Source: Psophocarpus tetragonolobus
Taxonomy: Eukaryota > Streptophyta > Magnoliopsida > Fabales > Fabaceae
Direction: 5' to 3'
Length of the DNA: 64,000 bases
Assembly (NCBI GenBank): GCA_037954015.1
Contig: CM075689.1
Span: 5,786,001-5,850,000, forward strand
Numbering within the stretch: position 1 is the stretch's first letter; every line of letters starts with the position of its first letter. A model generated the notes under the pieces. The model was not told where the DNA came from. It made no database searches and saw nothing but the letters and a program-made list of their open reading frames with translations. A program made the position numbers and the translations under genes. Of this stretch, positions 37,601 to 49,283 are shown one piece after another.

Positions 37601-38189
37601 CAGAACTACGCGTTAAATTGTAATAAATTTTCACGTCTAAATTTATCCACTTCTGAACTCACATATGAAAAATCTCATACCCCTGCTGATTTCCATAGAA
37701 AAGAAATATGCAAAAAAACTAATTACTCTTGAACCAGAATGGCTAGAATTAGAGTCATCCATCATAATTACTTCATTATATCTCCTCCACGATGGGCCTG
37801 AAATTCAAAAGAACTGTGTATTAAAGACCAAAAAACATTATCAAATGATTTTGCCACATACAAGTACCGTTGAGATTGCTCCTGAAAAGACTATAACTAA
37901 TTATTCAAAGATAAAAGGTGCTATCCTATTTTGATTGGAATCAACATCTTACTACTGAAAAGAGTTTTTGAGACCTTTCAACCCTCCATCTTATAATTAC
38001 TTTGATTATTAGAAGTTATAAAATCTTGTTTGATCAGAATTCTACGCACTCTTGGTATATCCATTTTTAAAATGAATTACTTATTGAATTGGTTCTTGTT
38101 CTTGCCACAAATAAAAGCTATTCTACGGACAAAGGTACTTGATAATTTCAAAACGCTAACTCCCTCCATGCATATTCATTTTAAAATAA
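37601..38189. other. spacer
   Basis: An 89-codon frame at 37665-37934 has no recognisable similarity. Nothing else is supported. Confidence 0.35.
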
Positions 38190-38480
38190 TTAGGATTTGA
38201 ATAATATTTTATAAGAATTGTTTTTTTTTAAGAAGAGAAAAAACTTGTTTAGTAAATGTTTTAAAACAGTTTTTATGATGTGAAAATGAAAAAACTTATT
38301 AATATTTATAAAAGTGTTATTAATGAAAAATAAAAAAAAAAATCTATTTTTTATATGTTTTGAGTTTTTAAAGCAAAAATAAAAATTGAAATGAGAAAAC
38401 TAATAGTTATTTTTTTTTTTTAAAAACTATAAAATAAAACTATTTTTAAAAATTATTTTACAAACACTAACTAAATGAAT
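38190..38480. repeat. MITE-like copy, inverted orientation
   Basis: A/T-rich sequence with GATGTGAAAATGAAAAAA and AAAAACTATTTTTAAAA phrases that are the reverse complement of parts of the elements at 16645-16975 and 24895-25275. Boundaries are approximate. Confidence 0.4.
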
Positions 38481-38859
38481 TTGTTAGTTTTCAACATTAA
38501 AGTACTAAAAACATTTTTTATAGAGCTTCCGCCAATCAAGTACTTCATTTTTGTTCAAGCATGGGAGTTCCTACACATTTATCAAATACATCAACATCTT
38601 TAAGACCTTTTTCCAATAAACTTATGCTTAAAGGGTAAAATTATTTTGGTAGAAAAAAAATATAATATTTAGATTAATTACAAAAATTTAGTGTAATTAG
38701 AAACGTGTTTTTTATTTTTTTTTAATCATTACTTTAAGGGTTGTTATTGCAAGGTTTAAAATAGATGCCATGTAATGTTTTCAAATATATAGGGATGTTA
38801 GTGTAATGTTTTTAATTTAAAAGAGGTTAACATAGAACAATAAAAAAAGTGAGGTTATG

Positions 38860-38868
38860 TATAATTTA
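38860..38868. repeat. left 9-bp target duplication of the MULE
   Basis: TATAATTTA, repeated exactly at 40481-40489. Confidence 0.8.
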
Positions 38869-40480
38869 GGCTAAATTATAATAGTGCCTCCAATTTTATT
38901 ACTTGTTAACTTCCCTCTTCTTCTGTCAAATTGTCATGGTTGACTATTAGGTCATGACAATGACCTGATACATTAATTTTGAAATTAATAAATAATTAAA
39001 TTGTATTTGATGATTTGACAATGTTAGTTTGAAAAATATATATATAAAAAAAAGGTCTTAGCAAGATTCAAATTTGGAAACCTTACTTACCCGATCAAAT
39101 ATCTTACCACTAGAACACAAGTAGGGGCATAACAAGACTCAAACTTAGAACCATAACAAAACTAGGCAGATATCTTATCACTAGACCAAAGACCCATTTA
39201 GTTTTTATTTTGCAACTCAAATATAATTAAATGTTAATTAATGTTCATTTCAAAAACACTGAAAAGATAAATAACATAAATATTATTTTTATATAATCCC
39301 TAGTTTTATTTTCTACTTTAATTTATAATTTTCAACTTTTAATTTAAATTTTAAATTCTATCTTTATTTTTAATTTTAGTTTTTAGTTTTATTTTTTCAT
39401 TTAATTTTAATTTATATTTTTAGTTCTTAATTTATATTTTTTAATTATTTTTAATTTTTAATTTATAATCCCAGGAATTTATTGAAAATTAAATTTAAAA
39501 TTATTAATAAATATATAAATTAAATTTATAATTTACAATTTATAATTTCTGGCGATAAATTTAATTTATATAAGATTTTTTGTCCGCTCAACAAATTTTA
39601 AAATAATAATATTTGATATAACAGTTAAAACTGCAACGTAAAACAAACATAACTTTTAAAAAAACTGCACCAATATTTATTTAAAACATTAAAAAATATT
39701 TGAAAAAAATTGTGCACAAAATCAAAATGGAACACAAGTTGATAACGCGTCTAATAATGTATTAAGATCTTATCCTGTCTGTGCTAAGACAGATACTTTT
39801 AACTAAACGTGAAAAAAAACTTAGATAACTTTAAAAAACATTTATTTTACCCTTCAAACATGTTATTTTTAAGTTTTTTTTTAATTTTAAAATTATATTA
39901 AAAAAATTAAATTTACCACTAGGGGTTATAAAATATAAATTATAAATTATAAATTTAATTTATATATATATATATATATATTAATAATTTTAAATTTAAT
40001 TTTTAATAAATTCCAGGCATTTTAATTTAAAAATTAAAAATAATTAAAAAATAAAATTAAGAAATAAAAATATAAATTAAAATTAAATAAAAAACAAAAC
40101 TAAAACTAAAATTAAAAATAAAGATAGAATTTAAAATTTAAAATAAAAGCTGAAAATTATAAATTAAAGTAAAAAATAAAACTAGGGATTATATAAAGAA
40201 TAAAATTTATGTTATTTATGTTTTTAGTGTTTTTGAAACTAAAATTAATTAAATTTAAGTTGCAAAATAAAAGTGAAATGGGTCTTTGGTCCTAAGTTCA
40301 AGTTTTGCTAAAATGTTTGGTCTCAGAAATCTATGTCCATAACTTATCAGTCAACCGTACAATATGACGAAAGAACAAATTTTTAACATTCTTTAAAAAT
40401 AGGGGGCAAAACAGAACCAAAAAAAGGGAACAAAAAGTTAACAAATGATAAAATCGAGAGACACAAATTATAATTTATCC
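38869..40480. mobile_element. Mutator-like element with long inverted arms
   Basis: The 1612-bp unit starts GGCTAAATTATAAT and ends ATTATAATTTATCC, with exact 9-bp duplications on both sides, as expected for Mutator-like transposons. The arms are very long: the left arm (to about 39560) is an imperfect reverse complement of the right arm (from about 39935). Landmarks are ACCAAAGACCCATTTAGT on the left against GAAATGGGTCTTTGGT on the right, and ATAATCCCTAGTTTTATTTT against AAAATAAAACTAGGGATTAT. The unique core (about 39560-39935) is short and non-coding. No transposase, so it is non-autonomous. Confidence 0.85.
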
Positions 40481-40489
40481 TATAATTTA
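40481..40489. repeat. right 9-bp target duplication of the MULE
   Basis: TATAATTTA, identical to 38860-38868. Confidence 0.8.
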
Positions 40490-40939
40490 CTCTAATATTT
40501 ATCATCTTGAAAAGTTTTGTAAATAATTAAAGTTTCTAATTACTTTGTATACTTTTTTGTTGTTTTTTTATAAGCAAAATAATATATTAAAAGAAATGAA
40601 TCTCTAGAATGCACAAGAAATGCCTTCTAAGTGAAGATTGCACTTCCCCCTAAAGAAAAGAATCCAATCATTGCTTCACAGTCCACAAAAATTTGGATTC
40701 ATCACCCACTCTACAACAACTTGCAAAGTTAATTGTGTTGCCTTGCTCCATTCTCAAGAACTGAATTATGCTGCAAGTATGATAGCATGAACCTCAAGAG
40801 TTATGCCATGGAATATTGAACCATTGTGAGCCTCTCATATATGTTAGAGGCTTGCGAACCACACATATGACCATACTATCCTTGTTGTTTTGCTTCCACT
40901 AACCAATCCTAAGAATTGTGTACCTTGACTTTAGGTCAT

Positions 40940-41465
40940 GACATGTAGATGAGGATGAAAAAAATATCCATATCTGTGGGTACCGTCCCGATTTTGATGG
41001 GTGTTACTCACTTTGACTGAGTATGGGTACAAGTACTGATATTACCTAATGTAATGAATTGGGTACAGGTACAAATATAAGTATGTGACTACCTACCGTA
41101 CCCTCCTTGTTATAATTTTAATAATTATATAATAAGTTTAAATTTATATATTTATTAAAAATTTTAAAATTTAATTTATAATTTCTTATTTTAATTATTC
41201 TTTATATAATTTTAAAATTAAAATATAATTAATAACTTAATATATAATTTATTTAATAATAAATCAAGTAAATTTAAATTGTAAAAAATAATATAACGAG
41301 TATTTGTGGGTATACCCGAACCCGAAAACATTCGTGAGGATGGGTATAAAGATTAAAATTTCATAATCAAACTTGAATTCGTTCTGCGCTTTCCGGGGAT
41401 GGGGATGTGGAGAGCCAAACCCACACCTGTTCCACCCCGTTGTATCCCTATCTGTAGAGAAATTG
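40940..41465. repeat. GGGTA-rich dispersed repeat, copy 1
   Basis: Both ends are rich in GGGTACC, GGGTA and CCCG phrases (TGTGGGTACCGTCCCG at about 40976; GGGTATACCCGAACCCG at about 41308) around a very AT-rich core. Related sequences occur at 44832-45235 and, inverted, near 63765-63945. It is likely a non-autonomous DNA element; the class is not determined. Confidence 0.5.
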
Positions 41466-41742
41466 ATTCTCCCCCTCAGTTGCATAATTTAGACCAAACT
41501 CTAGCACTAATTGAACATGAAAAGAAAATATAGGACCTTGATTTCACCACATAATCCACACTTATTATCTTTGGGTCAAATTATTCCACGCTTCTTCAAA
41601 TTGTTTCGAGTAAGTAGACTATCAGCTTCTAGTTGCCATGTTAGTAGTTGAACCTTGTAGGCTCATTTTGCCCAAATTATGTTGAAAAAGTCATCCTTTT
41701 GTAGTCGTGCTGGTGCCAGAACTCTATATTCTGATGAGACAA

Positions 41743-41901
41743 TGTAATCTCTTGTTCTTGATGCTGCCCAGACCCACTGATCTGAATACAATTGATGTAA
41801 TCTCTTATTCTTTATGTTGCCCAGACCCACTGATCTGAATACAACTGATGTAATCTTTTGTTCCTAATGTTGCCTAGACTCACTTATATGAATACAACTT
41901 A
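41743..41901. repeat. 53-bp tandem triplication
   Basis: Three units starting TGTAATCT at 41743, 41796 and 41849. Each contains a GCCCAGACCCACTGATCTGA-like phrase; the third unit is more diverged. It lies in the LINE remnant. Confidence 0.85.
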
Positions 41902-41905
41902 TAAG

Positions 41906-43169
41906 AAATGTGATATTCTTAATTCCTCTACCTCCTATACAAAAAGTTCTCTTTACCATTCCCATTTCTATCTACTCTCTCTTGCATCCCACATCTGCTT
42001 CACAAAAAATATTTGGATTTATTACTATAAAACAACTCTTTGACTCATACTTTTTTACTTTAAATACTTAATTTCTTTACCTCCACTCTTTAAATATGTA
42101 CTAGTATTCTCGGATGGTATCAAATCCAAAAAGCACAAGGTAATATATTTATAAATTTAACAAATTACAAATATTATATATGAATAATAAAATCTGCCTA
42201 ATGATGATTAAGTTTTACATTTTTTATAATATCTTTATGTTTAAATATTTAAAAAGGAATTAAATAAAATTAGTTATTATTGTTACATTATTGGTGCATT
42301 TGGCAAAGAGTTAATTACTTATTAATTGGAATTCAAATTAAAAAGTAAATTCTAGAACCTAAATCAAAATAAAGACAAAAAAATAAATTAAAGATAAAAT
42401 AGAGGAGTTTTTTATTTATTTTTAATTTTAAAATAAATTAAAGATCAAATAAAATGAAATATAAGATAATTAAAAGATATTAAGATTTAAATTTTAGAAA
42501 CTCGTGGGATATTCTTGTATGGATGTAATTATCTGAATTTTAAGAATTAATTTATTTTTTTCTCTAAATTGTGTCTAAAGCTCTAATCATCTGTTGTAGT
42601 GTCACAAATCACTCTAATAACATCTCAAGTCTTACTAAATTATGCATTAAAATAAAAAAATATAAAAAACGTATTCCGTTCCAAAGTAAAACAAAAATCA
42701 CCTAAAATTCAAAGAATAAACCTAAATTACATACACAAAAATAAAATATTAATTAAAATAATATCTAAAAATAATTAAAAATACAACTTGTCAAGTATTA
42801 AATAGTTTTAATTATATAGACACTACTAGTATTATTTATAAAAAATAAAATCTTTCTCAAGATTATTAATTGTTTATTAACTAAAAAAATACGGTTAGTA
42901 TAAGCATTACTTTTTTTTTCATTTAAATTCGTTAGAAGATAATTTTGTACTTCTACGTTTTTTAATTTCTTAATAATTTTGGTTTTCTGAAATTTGATTG
43001 TAATATTTATTCTCATTGAATATAAAATTTTTTAATCTAAATTTAAATGATCCCTTAAGTTAAGATGTTTGACCATAAAATTTAATCTTAACACATACGA
43101 AAACATGTAATCAATTATTCACGAATTTTATGTTGAATAATCAATTATTTGGATAAAAATTGAAGACCA
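41906..43169. other. gene-free AT-rich spacer
   Basis: No gene is supported. The 72-codon minus-strand frame at 42798-43016 is an AT-rich chance frame. Confidence 0.4.
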
Positions 43170-43430
43170 GGAGTTTGGTTTTGGTTAAACAAAGTTTTGA
43201 AAAATAGTTTCTTTAAGAAGAAGAAAAAAATTTATTTAAAAACTATTTTTAGAGATAAGTATCATCCATAAAAAGTAAAAGAAAATTTTTCTATTTTGTG
43301 TTGAGTTTTTAAAAAAAAATTACAAATCTAAAAAATAAAATTACTTACCGTTGTTTTTTTTTTTTAATTTTTAAAATCTAAAAAAGCAACTGTATTTAAA
43401 AACTACTTTAGGAAAACACTAAGTAAACTA
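43170..43430. repeat. MITE-like sequence
   Basis: Shares AAAACTATTTTTA, TGTGTTGAGTTTTTAAAA and AGGAAAACACTAAGTAAAC phrases with the copies at 38190-38480 and 24895-25275. Probably a further decayed member; boundaries are approximate. Confidence 0.35.
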
Positions 43431-43504
43431 GTTTAAGTTATAGGAATTGGAAATGAGAGAAACACGGGAGGGGAGAGTGGTGAGGATGAAGCAGATCGAT
43501 AAGC

Positions 43505-43801
43505 ATGAATGAGAATACAGTTCATGCAGAGCTTTTTTCAAAGTGGGGTTTGGCTAGAAATTTCTTTATACCAGCGAAGAAGAACCAACGTGGAAATAGC
43601 TTTGGTTTTGTTACATTTAGGATAGTGACGAATGTGGGTCGACTTGAAAGGTGGATGCGGCATGAGAACGTTACGGCCCTAATGAGTGTGGGCCGAGAAA
43701 CCAAGTCCAGGAAGTTGTTGAGGGGATTCAATCTCACGGCCCACGATGCGGAGCAAGTTGTTGTCTCTCTCCGAAGCTCAAAAAGAAAAGGTGCTCCTTG
43801 A
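43505..43801 (+). pseudogene. RRM fragment, LINE ORF1-like
   Basis: A 98-codon open frame reading ELFSKWGLARNFFIPAKKN then FGFVTFRIV, with the second RRM half resembling the RNA-binding domain of plant L1 ORF1 proteins (compare FGFVRFRDV in the LINE at 10.4 kb). The frame ends at an internal stop, and no downstream ORF1 or ORF2 sequence follows. A 5' LINE fragment or a captured RRM piece is most likely; a functional small protein is not supported. Confidence 0.55.
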
Positions 43802-43819
43802 TGGTTCTTGCATGCCATC

Positions 43820-44831
43820 CACCAAGTTGCTGCACCCTTTTCGCAATAATTTCTCTGGAAACAACACTCAACTGCCTACCATTTTTGTTATTTAATAAAT
43901 ATATTTAAATTTATTAATTATTTTTGAGAATTTTTTTTTTCTCCCCATTCCTTTCCCTCTGGACAGGTGGATAAGCATTAAATATAAATAACTGTCAATG
44001 ATTGATATTATGATAGTTTTTTTTTTATTTGTGACAATCAGTTGAATGATGATAATCTAACGTCTGCATTTTCTAAATATATCTACAAAATTAACAAAAA
44101 CTATTGATAGTACTGATTTTAGTGTAAAAGTGAACAATTATTATTAGTTTACTATAATATAAGAAAATTGTCTAACAATATTTTTATCTGTTCGTCTTTT
44201 GATCTTAATGTGGAATTCGATTCTTTTTCGTAATTAAATAATTAATTCTTTTGAATTAGTAGATGTTTTTTACTTATTTAAGAAAGTATATTTACACTTT
44301 TAATATACCATTTTCATCAAAAATTAGATAGAGACCACAAAGTGAGAAAATCAAGTGGGTTACTTAACTTGTGTCTAGTACTAGGTAAGTAGTTGATTGA
44401 CACAATAGTTAAATATAGGTGTGGAAAATGCATTGGATTGGTTCGATTCGGATTAATTTGGATAAATCTGAATTAATATGTTATTTTAAATTTATTTAAT
44501 TTTTTTTACTGTTTATTTTTTGGGTTGACAAGTGATTTGTTAGATAAGTCACATGTCGCACTGGGAAAATTCGTAAGATTTGTCTTTAACTTTTTTATTT
44601 TTTTTTTATTTTGTAAGAATTACAATTTTTCAAACCAAAATTGGTATTTAAAAATTAAAAAAATTTCATAATCTTAAAAAAAATTCTCAACTAAAAATTT
44701 ATATTTATTTCGATTAAAGAAGATAAGTGTTAAACTATATTTTGACAATTGGTTGAAAAATTAGAAAAATAATTTATATTATCCTTTTTTTTCTTTTGTG
44801 AATATGATATCCTTATCTAATATGTGTGTAG
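43820..44831. other. gene-free spacer
   Basis: AT-rich. Near 44415 the phrase TGGATTGGTTCGATTCGGAT resembles the end region of hAT-like elements such as the one at 30.4 kb but has no clear partner. No gene. Confidence 0.35.
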
Positions 44832-45235
44832 GAATGGTAAAAAAATTTGCGTTCGCGGATACCTGAAGATAAAACCCATAAAAATACTCGCACAGATGGT
44901 ATAAATGGGTATCCATCACTCGCGAGTACAAGTTTTTTTTTACTCACTTCTTAACGAGCATAAGTACAAGTATCATAGTACCCGTACTGCGGGTACCACT
45001 ACCTGCTAAATTATAATATTGTATATATTTAAGTTGAAAAAGATAATATTTTCTTAAATAAATCAAATTAAAATATTAATTGTCAAATTTCATTGATATC
45101 AATTTTATTGTTTTTACTAAAACTTCATAATTAATAAAATTATTTATCATAAAAATACTAATAATATATAACAAATATTGTATTTTTATTAAATACTTTG
45201 TATATATATTATATTAATTTATATAATACAGTTCA
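44832..45235. repeat. GGGTA-rich dispersed repeat, copy 2
   Basis: Contains GCGTTCGCGGATACCTGAAG, AAATGGGTATCCATCACTCG and GTACAAGTATCATAGTACCC, followed by an AT-rich tail. The reverse complement of 63765-63945 carries the matching phrases GAGTACAAGTATCATAGTGC and TACCCGCG, so the two are inverted copies. It abuts the 3' end of the antisense LINE. Confidence 0.6.
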
Positions 45236-45239
45236 GGTC

Positions 45240-45660
45240 CTTTACATAAGCTGTCACAACAACTTGTTGAATAGAGCTAAAAATGCTGTTATCTTGGACG
45301 CTGAACATGCCTAATTTTGCAAAACCATTTGTCACAATGTTCGCCTCTCTAGGGACAAAGGCAAAACTACACTTCTTTGTCTTTCTACTTTAATTATAGA
45401 TCTTCTCTAAGATGGGATAGTACTCATAGTTGATGGCACAAGCCCTCATATAATAGGGTAATCAAAGACAAGGAATAAGACTCAATTATAATGTTCCGGA
45501 ACCTATGAGCATAAGCCAAATCTAAACCTTTGAGAATAGCTAGAAGTTTTGCCTTATTAACTTCACAGTAAGGGATCTTACAAGTGAATCCTAGGACGAA
45601 GGTACCTCTGCATTCACGAACCATATCACCCACGGTCACAGTCCTATTAGAGCACTTCAC
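45240..45660 (-). pseudogene. LINE RNase H domain remnant
   Basis: The minus strand encodes RECRGTFVLGF, then NKAKLLAILKGLDLAYAHRF and NIIIESYSL. After a frame break it continues with FVPREANIVTNGFAKLG, the conserved C-terminal REAN-x-x-A-x-x-LAK block of plant RNase H-type domains. Two acidic catalytic positions are replaced: the family's ExxA is KAKLLA here and ESDS is ESYS. It belongs to the LINE spanning 45.2-52 kb. Confidence 0.75.
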
Positions 45661-47152
45661 CGTTGCACCATAATTAATCTCGAAAGTATCCTTAGTTAGG
45701 GACTTCCAAGATGACCTACAAAAAAATCAGAGCAATTTTCATTTGTGTCCTTCAACATGACTCTCAAGTCATGGATATGTTGGAGCTCACGAAGCATTAC
45801 TTTTACACTCATGGCAACTTGATGGTCAAAATGAGTTTTACTATTGAAAACTAAGTCATTTTGCTGACACCACACCCTGTTAAGAGCAACACCAAAAAGT
45901 TGTTTCCAAATTTTGTTATCGATCTGTTGCTCAAATCTCAGATTAGTTAGGAGCCAAACTTTTGGTGATTGTTCAGTAAAAAAGTTAGGAATGTTGGTTG
46001 CACCCAAATTCGTCTAGACACCCATGATTTTGTTGTAGTCCCAAAGCTCATGTAGGCTAGTCACCATGTGATGTACACATATTGGGCAAGTAGGAGTAGT
46101 TGTCGTATGATGCTTGTTTCGTAAGTCATTTGTAGGTAGATATTGTTTGCCACTTTCCACAAAAGGATTCAAATTCATTCTAGTCCTTTCCAAGTCCCTA
46201 GGTGTTTAAAGATGGGTCTCCCTTGGTTGTGGCGTTGGTCTAGAATGCTCTCATAAACAGACAAAGTGGAAAACTCACCGTTCAAATGCTTTCTCCAATG
46301 AGGCATATCTTCCTCCATATCACTTCTAGGTGGAGGCAGTTGACAAATATTCCTAACAATATCATTTGGAAAGCATACTTCCAACCATTGAACATCCCAA
46401 GATCTATCTAGTGTTACAAAGAAACATGGTTTGGCTTTAGCTTGAATCCTATTGGTGTTAGTGTACCAATTTTTAAGTGGCTCTCACTAAAACACCCCAT
46501 TATCATGCCGAAATTCTATCCTTCTACCATTCCCAATTTTCCAGACTAGATTGGTACAAACATTAGGCCATGAAATAACAATTCTTTTCCAGAAGTTGAT
46601 GCCCTTTCTTGTTGCATCAATAGAAGATTTGATGTCTCATTGCACTTGTATTTGGATCTAACAAGATGCACCCATGTGGTGTTTCTTCGGGTTATTAAGT
46701 GTCATCCTGATAAGGGCTTTGTTTGCTTGTCTAGTTCCTTGAAGTCCAAGGCCACTTGACTATTTTGGAGTGCACAACTTCCTCCATGCAAGCCAGTGCA
46801 CTTTCCTAGTTTCATTTTGTGTCACCTAGAGGAAAGCCATGTACTTCTTATCAATTACTTAACACACAAATGTTGGCAACATATTTGTTTGCATAACATA
46901 CATGGGCAATGCTTAAGCAACTAACTAGACTAAAGTAAGATGACTTGCAAAAGAAAGGGTGTTTCTTTTCCAATTAATCAGCTGTGTTGGAATTTATCAA
47001 TTAGAAACTAATATGACTGCTTGGAAAACAATTATAATGCAACAAAATTCCTAGATGTTTGCCTAGATTTCCTATTTTCTCAAAATCCCAGCACATTTGA
47101 TATCTACTTTTGGCAGTTCTAGTTAACATTTGCAGAGGAGAACACATATGTT

Positions 47153-49283
47153 TTATCTTAACAAACATTTTTTCCTCGAGCACTTGCAGAACAGGTGCAA
47201 AATCTGTTTGATGAAAGTCACTTGCTCAAAGAATGCTTTTGTGAGGAAGAGAAGGTCATCCGCAAATGCCAAATAAGATAGTTGTGGTCCTCTTCTTGAA
47301 ACTTTGATTGGCTTCCATAGGTAATGATCCACTGCGAGGTTTATCATGTGAAAGAGACGTTCCAGGCACAACATAAAAATATATTGCGAGATGGATCCCC
47401 TAGTCGGACACCCCTAAATGGCTGAAAGAGGTCCAATGCCTTCCCATTCCACAATAAGCGCAGTGTTGAGGAAGATATGCATTGTCAAACAACATTAATG
47501 AATAAGTTCAGAAAGCCAATATCATGTAGGGTATCTTTTACAATATTCCAATTAAGCCTATCATAGGCCTTTTGTAAATCAACATTAATAATCATATAAC
47601 CCTTATAGCCTTTATTCCTCTTCACCTCTTGTGAAATAATTATGTTGTCATTGTTACTCCTTTGTGGGATGAAACTGCTCTGGCATGGGTTGATCAACTT
47701 TGTCATTACTGTACTCAGTCTTCCGGCAAAAACCTTTGTTATCATCTTATAGGAAACATTACATAGATTGATTGGTCTAAGTTACTTCATGGATGTGACA
47801 ACCTGTATTTTAGGGATGTGTGTTATAAGTGTAGCATTTATATCTCTTATCCTGCTTGGATGAACAAGGGCTTCTTCAATCATCTTTGTCAAAGATTCAC
47901 TTGCAACGCTCTAGTTAGCTTTGTAAAAGCCAACTTGTAAGCCATCTTCCCCTGGCGCCTTGAGGTTACCCATGGAGAATAAGGCTTTTATAATTTCCAT
48001 GCATGATATAGGTGTGTTAAACATATTTCATTCCTCCTTTGATAGTTGAGAAAAAATCCTTGAATGACTGAATGCACCGGTTTTCTTCCTTATATAACTT
48101 CATAAAAAATTGACTAACTAACCTTTCTAGCATGTAAGAGTCATTGACTCAATTTCCTTCTTCATCTTTTAAGGCATCAATTTTGTTCTTTCGTCAGTGA
48201 ATGACGGTAATTCCATGAAAATATTTGGATCTCTTATCTTCATAAGTTATCCATTTGGCATGGGATTGCTGAAACCATAGAAGCTCTTCTTTCCTAAGGG
48301 CATGCTAATAATGTTTCCAAATGTAGTTTTGTCTCTCGTCCAAGTGGATTAATGGTGATGCATCCAGTTGTCGATTTATCCTATCCAGTTAATTGATTAG
48401 GTTTCTCTTACGTTTAAAAATGTTCCCAATACTTCTTTGTACCACCGCCTCAAGGCTTTATGAAGTTTAGGCATCCGTCTATTCCAAATATCATTTGTTT
48501 TACAAAACTTTGATAGGAAACATTGAAAATTCGGGTGAGACAGCCATGCTGCCACAAGCCAAAATAATCTCTGCTTCCTATTTACGAACCTTTTGCTTGT
48601 CATGTTGATCAGAATTGGCTAGTGATAAGTTTTATAGAATGAGAGTTGAAACAAAATGCTTGTTGAAATCTGAGGCACCAAGGCAAGTTAATCAGCATTT
48701 GATCCAACCTATCCTGTAACTGACCTCTTCTTCAAGTGAATGTAAGTCCCTAAAAACCTGCATCCAAAAATTTGATAAACTACACAAAATCCATAAAGTC
48801 ACACATATATTTCCAAGATGGGGACGTCGAGCTCCCTTCACGCTCATACTTTTTGAGGATGGAGTTGAAATCATCTACTAGGGCCCACCGACCATGGCAT
48901 TCAAAGGCTAACTCCCCAAGGTACTCCTAGACGGTTCTCCTTCTTTTCATAAAAGGACTCCTATATAGAACTGTAAGGAGCCAATTGGCTTTTCTCCCCC
49001 ACCAGACTCTAAGATGGACAAACTAATGGTCTTTGGCAAGAACTTCCACTCTCCAATGGGCAGAATTCCAAAGACACCAAATACCTCATGTTCTCCCTAC
49101 TAAACTTCCAATGTGCCAATTATCAAAACTCATTCTTGCCACGATTTTTTTGCTCGATCATTGTTAACTTGTGTTTCCAACAAAAATATAAGACTAACAT
49201 CATATCTTTTTTATATATCCTTGATTAGGTTATTGAAGTTTAGTGACCTCGTATCGCGACAATTCCAAGTTATGAAATACATC
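47153..49283 (-). pseudogene. LINE ORF2 endonuclease and RT remnant
   Basis: Minus strand. It begins WNCRDTRSLNFNNLIKD near 49275, the start of the APE-type endonuclease, with LLETQVNND shortly after. The reverse transcriptase piece 47745-47485 reads NPCQSSFIPQRSNNDNIIIS then NVDLQKAYDRLNW. The piece 47374-47153 holds the catalytic box as LAFADDLLFLTKAF, where FADD stands for YADD. At least six frames are needed to follow it. Confidence 0.8.

Larger units (their letters stand above)
40590..41905 (-). mobile_element. LINE 3' remnant, split by another repeat
   Basis: Reverse-complement translation of 41470-41740 gives a decayed zf-RVT domain: LTRNNLKKRGII, then a C-x2-C pair in KCGLCGE. Positions 40600-40930 on the same strand include an EVHAIILAA phrase that resembles the RNase H region of plant L1 elements. 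The two parts are separated by a GGGTA-rich repeat (about 40940-41465), which probably inserted into the LINE. Stops and frameshifts are frequent. Confidence 0.5.
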
